The notes under the pieces were generated by a model. It was not told where the DNA came from. It ran no database searches and saw only the letters and a list, made by a program, of their open reading frames with translations. A program made the position numbers and the translations under genes. A stretch of 64,000 nt of DNA from Iris pallida (lineage: Eukaryota; Streptophyta; Magnoliopsida; Asparagales; Iridaceae): positions 914,857 to 978,856 of the forward strand of contig JANAVB010012195.1 in NCBI GenBank assembly GCA_029216955.1, in the 5' to 3' direction. The number at the start of each line of letters is the position of its first letter. The first letter of the stretch is position 1. This document shows, piece by piece, positions 59,586 through 64,000 of this stretch.

Positions 59586-62322
59586 TGTCACGACCCGCAC
59601 CCACTTTTCCGAATACGAGACGTGTCTAAGCCAGCCTACGTCGCAGGGTCGGCGGTAGAACGCTGTCAAGCCCGCAAGAATTAAATTCTCAAAATCACAA
59701 AATATAATATTTGCTGCTCATTCACATTTCTAAGTTTATTACAATATTTACAAGATTTATATTTAAAGGAAAATACACAGTTCTCACAATCAATGAAAAT
59801 AAAAACTAGTTCCACTATCTAGGTCTGCCTCAGCATACCCATGTCTTCCCAGTGCTAAGAGTGATCGCGGCTAAACCTGAAAAATGTTGGTTTACAGTCA
59901 GGAATGGAACAAGTACACAAACCGACGACAATGCGAAAACACAATAGAATTAACAAGACATGAAAATAACATATGAGAGATAAAAACTGGAAGATAACTG
60001 ATGACATGGCACGATGGAGAATAAAAGAAAAAATAAAAAGACAACTACCTATGTGGTGTGAAATATCTTTTTCGACATGTGAACGGCTAGGGGGTAAATC
60101 CGGCACACTGCACGTGTCGTGTGCAGCGGCTATTATTCAAGAATAGACTCATGGGATAGTTCTGGGTAGTTCACATGTCTACTAGGATATTTCCCCTTCC
60201 GACTACTTCGTGTGACGAGCGTGTCAACAAGCAGCATGATATATGTATAAACATGAAATAAAAAGTCTACTATGAATCAAAAGCAATCAGAAAGTGCACT
60301 TGCCTGAGGTCCTTAGCTGGAGAAACCAATAATACTATACCACTCAATGAGCCACAATCAGTCAACACATGCAGAAGTCTCCAAATGCTGAAAGCAACCT
60401 GTCCTTAAGTCCAATTCTGGACACAGGGGCAAAATGGTAATTTTGGACAAAAACGATGTCCGCCGTTAGACCCGCTTTGCACCAAAATGCGTGCCAACGT
60501 CAACGATCTCTAAAGTCATCAAACTACATGTCAACAGGTCCAGTTTTTCGATACGAACCCAACCGTATGTCCAAAGTTAGATTTCGGTTGGCCGTATACA
60601 AAATCGCCCGTTGAGTCGGACCGTGGGGCCCATAAAATGGTGATTTTATCAACTATTCCATAATTGGACCAAACTTGGCATACGGGACCAAAAAAATGAT
60701 ACGGTCCTGTTGGCGTAAGTTTCGTCTCGATATGACGAGCGTGCACAAAGTAATTGGGAAATTTACACAGAGGCCGATACGGTGAATTTTGACGGATACG
60801 CATCAAATTCGTCGCGCACACGCGACCAATTTGAATTTCGTCAAAGCCTACACGACCACGAAGCCGTTACGCAGCTTTCAATGCTTTCGGTTCGCGATCA
60901 CGTCGCCCGGATTGGCGGGACGCACGTCGTGTGGATGAGTTTTTCTAGTTTTCAAAAACTATTTTTGAGTTTTTTCTTCTATTTTCAATTTGATTTATCT
61001 CACTGCTTAAATCCCTAGAATTAAAACTAAAAATTAGGTTTCCATCTCCTATAGGTTCTCTATAGGTCTGTTCAAGTAGATTGCTAGGTTTCTCGATAGG
61101 TCGATCAAATTCTGGCTTCCAAGTTGGGGTTCGAGAGGGGTTTCCTGTCCTGTTTTGGACAGGTTTTCGCTCGACTTTGGGTCGATTTTTTGGGCAACAT
61201 AGGTTTCCTAAAATCAGACTAATTGCTGGGGATCGAAGGTGGTTGTGTTGGGGTCATACCTGAGCAATCGGGACGAAGTTTTGCCGACCGCGTGCGGAGA
61301 AAACCTGCGACGAAGTTCGATGTTTAGGTGGAAGCTGCTGTCGTTCTTCCTGTGCTTGCGCGCTGTCCGCGGTGGCCTGGCCGACCGACGGCGGCCCGCG
61401 CACACGTAGGGGTGCGCCCAGGGGTGGTGGTCGGGTGGCGCTTCGTGGTTTAGGGTTTTGTATACTGATCTCTCGATCTCTCTGGTTATATATACGCTTA
61501 TATATATGAATAACCATCGGCTGTGACTTCTTAGGGCTCGAGTTTGGCTGTGCCAAATGCTAACTGGCTGTTTTGGCTGTTCAGCTGGGGATGGGCCTGC
61601 GCTCGGGCTGGGCTCATAGGTCGTGGGCCTAGTCTGAGGGTTGTGGGGAGAAATGTTGTGGGAGTTTATTTGGGATGTGTGGCCTGGTCGAGCTCGGCTG
61701 AGCCCGAGCCTGCTATCGTGAATGTTATATGAGTTTTACTTTATCTCTCCATGAGTTTGTTATGTATGTGAAGATGCACCTCTTTCACTACTCATGATTG
61801 GGTTGGTTATTTCCTGTGTAACCTAAATTTGAACCCATTACGTACATAGTCTGCATATCCAATGGAACTTGGATATAAACCTGATCCTTAGCAGTGAAAA
61901 TCTAGACCATTAGACAAATACAAAGCATATATATGTATACATATTTCTATACATATATATATATATATTCATACAAGTACACACATTTATATATATATAT
62001 TTATATATACACATTTATATATTTTTTTATATACACATTTATATATATTTATATATATACACACAATTACACCCATTTATATTATATACCTATATATGCA
62101 TACGAATACACACACATAATATATCTGGTATAAAATCCTAGCAATCTAGAATTACATCACAAAAGAGTATTTATCCTATTATAAAATAATGAACAATTTA
62201 ATATCAATAACACATATTATATATGTACGTTTATATAACAAATGTGTCGCAACATATTTACTAGCCCATTAAATAAAATAAATAATAATAAATATTTTGA
62301 ATTTCTGGGAAGGGGAGCTACA
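59586..62322 (-). repeat. N2 5' LTR (2737 bp)
   Basis: It pairs with 45450-48221. It lacks about 46 bp around 60391, where the other LTR has CAGTATCAACGTTCTCAG, and its TA run is shorter. Confidence 0.87.
59632..59665 (-). ncRNA. 34-nt conserved LTR stem-loop (copy 6)
   Basis: The outer and middle stems are intact; the inner stem has one mismatch from a plus-strand C-to-T. It lies 46 nt from the LTR end and 54 nt from the PBS. Confidence 0.6.
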
Positions 62323-63579
62323 TATAGTCTTTCCACTATCTTCTTATCCATAAGGCCTTGGTCGACTAATGGGTTATGGATCTCTATATTCTGTATTCTA
62401 GATAAACCTATTAGTGCCAGTCAATTACCTCGTCAATAGATCACCAGGACCACGAAATGCTAGGTCGGGAGACACACTACCCAATTTACAGAACTTCTAC
62501 TAGTATTGGCTTTGGATCTTATGGGGCATACATGGCATTTTCCTATCCTCTATAATATCCTAAACTTGTAATCATGTCTGAAGTCATTTCACCGAGGATT
62601 AGGCCTCGTCTGGATACTCTGGCTGGGGTAAACCCTTGGTTTCGTAACTCAAATATGATACAAGCTCAACCATTTTTTAACTCTACCCAATATTGACTCA
62701 AGGGTAACTACGATTAAAGAGGAGAACTAGCCATAGTTTAGCAATATTTTATAACCTGTATTTCCTTAGACTAATTTTAACTCTAGGGGTCGTGCCTTGC
62801 TAGTGCGCTGCTGGCTGCGGGGAATCCAGAGTCTCCATAATTTGAATAAATAGCGATAGTGCGTTGTTGTCCTGCCATTATGAGTTAACTAACATTCCTT
62901 TAACTATATCTGTAAAAATCCATGAGCTCCTAGAGATTCAAACAAGTTGCCTATGAAATAAAGCGTAAGCATTTGTCCTATCAGTCACAACCCTTAAGAT
63001 AAAAGATTGGACAGGGGAAAATAACTGAGGACAAAAGAAATACAAACATTCTAACTCTTCCATGTGTATTCAAGCCTTTGAGGAAAAACTTGAATCGAAG
63101 CTAACTCGAGGCCCGTATATGGATAACATAATCAGAAAAATAATAATTCTTAGGGAAAGTAGGAACTAAATATACAATTCGCGGACTAAGATATGAGGAT
63201 GATATCTAAAGGGGCAAGGAGAAGGAATTGCACCATTTATCAAGGTTAGATTATTATTTCCAGGAAGCCCTGTCTCACCAAGTGAATAACCTATCCACAT
63301 TGGATCATATTGTCCTATCAAGAGGTAATAGTGTACCTATGGGGATCTGACAAACCAGCAAAATTAATAGCCCTTATCTACATTGCCTGGCCTAGACTAC
63401 CCATCGGTAAATTTGTATAAGGGACTCCTAGTCCTAGTCACTCTTTTAAATTAAATTAATCCCTAACTCGTGGATGAGCATTTCTTAGTCGTAGGCTCGC
63501 AATAGTATGACTAAATTAAGTACTATCACGAGTTAGCATGATTTGCGAAACCAAACCTGCATGGGCCACCACAAAAACT
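62323..63579 (-). other. N1 interior, right part, with PBS
   Basis: It starts TATAG, the N2 target duplication, and parallels 58340-59585 of N2 to the end. It is non-coding. The PBS (plus strand ACCTGCATGGGCCACCA, 63555-63571) lies 8 nt before the LTR. Confidence 0.75.
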
Positions 63580-64000
63580 TGTCACGACCCGTACCCTTTT
63601 TTCGGGATACGAGACGTGTCCAAGATAGCCTACGCCGCAGAGTCGGCGGTAGAACGTTGTCACGGCCATGATGGTCCAAAATCACAAATAATGCTCATTC
63701 ACAAACGTTAATTCAATTTATAATATTCACAAGTTTTACATTTGCAGAAAAATATAAACTTATACAAATATTGGAATGACTACAACTCCGCTATCTAGCT
63801 AGTTTTTAGGCTTTTGTCTGCAAGTACACCCATATCTTCCAATGCTAAGTGGATCCCGGGCTAACCTGAAAAATATTGGTTTCCAGTCAGCAATGGAACG
63901 AGCACAATTCACTGAATGCAATTTCAATAAATGAAAATGACTATACAACAGAGATTAGACATCAATTACATATTTTTGAAAATAAACAGAAAAGACTGAA
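63580..64000 (-). repeat. N1 5' LTR, first 421 bp (continues beyond the window)
   Basis: TGTCACGACCCGTACC and the following blocks match 38672-39090. The window ends inside this LTR, so the right target duplication of N1 (expected TATGG) cannot be seen. Confidence 0.85.
63626..63659 (-). ncRNA. 34-nt conserved LTR stem-loop (copy 7)
   Basis: The middle and inner stems (CTAC/GTAG, GCCG/CGGC) are intact. The outer stem has two mismatches, both consistent with C-to-T or G-to-A decay. The distance to the LTR end is again 46 nt. Confidence 0.55.

Larger units (their letters stand above)
45450..62322 (-). mobile_element. N2: non-coding long-LTR element carrying N3
   Basis: The LTRs at 45450-48221 and 59586-62322 are nearly identical by eye apart from a deletion of about 46 bp and microsatellite differences. 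They are flanked by TACAG (45445-45449) and TATAG (62323-62327). Without N3 the interior is about 3.5 kb and has no gag or pol. PBS and PPT are of the shared type. N2 sits in the N1 interior. Confidence 0.85.

Overview
The window is a stack of nested plant LTR retrotransposons with no host gene that I can recognise. The coding remnants are a Ty3/gypsy chromovirus of the Tekay/Del type (gag, DSG protease, FIDD reverse transcriptase, RNase H, D,D35E integrase, chromodomain-like tail) and a Ty1/copia pol (YVDD reverse transcriptase, copia RNase H). This points to a repeat-rich seed plant, most likely an angiosperm, in heterochromatin. The species cannot be named from the sequence.

Left nest (1-16159). 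A copia element (pol remnant 13269-15392, 3' LTR 15410-16159) was entered inside its integrase by a large LTR (1-382 plus 11513-13267). That LTR was then split by an 11.1-kb Tekay-type element (383-11512, TSD GTATA/GCATA). 16160-19937 holds a 302-bp tandem duplication, microsatellites and two decayed LTR fragments in opposite orientation.

Middle nest (19938-38671). A second Tekay-like element has its 5' LTR at 19938-28261, swollen by two solo LTRs (20761-23140, TSD ACCAT; 24520-27940, TSD AAATC). Its gag is cut at 29171 by a non-coding long-LTR element (5' LTR 29172-33434). The interior of that element carries another solo LTR (33722-37527, minus strand).

Right nest (38672 to beyond 64000). 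Three minus-strand elements sit inside each other. N1 (38672 to beyond the edge) contains N2 (45450-62322), which contains N3 (48452-56350, perfect TSD GTCGC). N1 and N2 have no gag or pol. N3 keeps an almost open gag but has lost about 3.1 kb of pol.

What ties the window together: the chromovirus-type elements, coding and non-coding, share a primer-binding site that matches the 3' end of plant tRNA-Ile(AAU), 8-9 nt after the LTR. Where the 3' junction is in the window they also share the same polypurine tract. This suggests the non-coding elements borrowed the machinery of the coding ones. Most long LTRs carry a hairpin-rich minisatellite in a comparable place but with unrelated sequence. 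Seven LTR copies carry a 34-nt bulged stem-loop, always exactly 34 nt and 46-49 nt from the LTR 3' end. This stem-loop is the best candidate here for an undescribed functional element. All comparisons were made by eye; no alignment or folding program was run.
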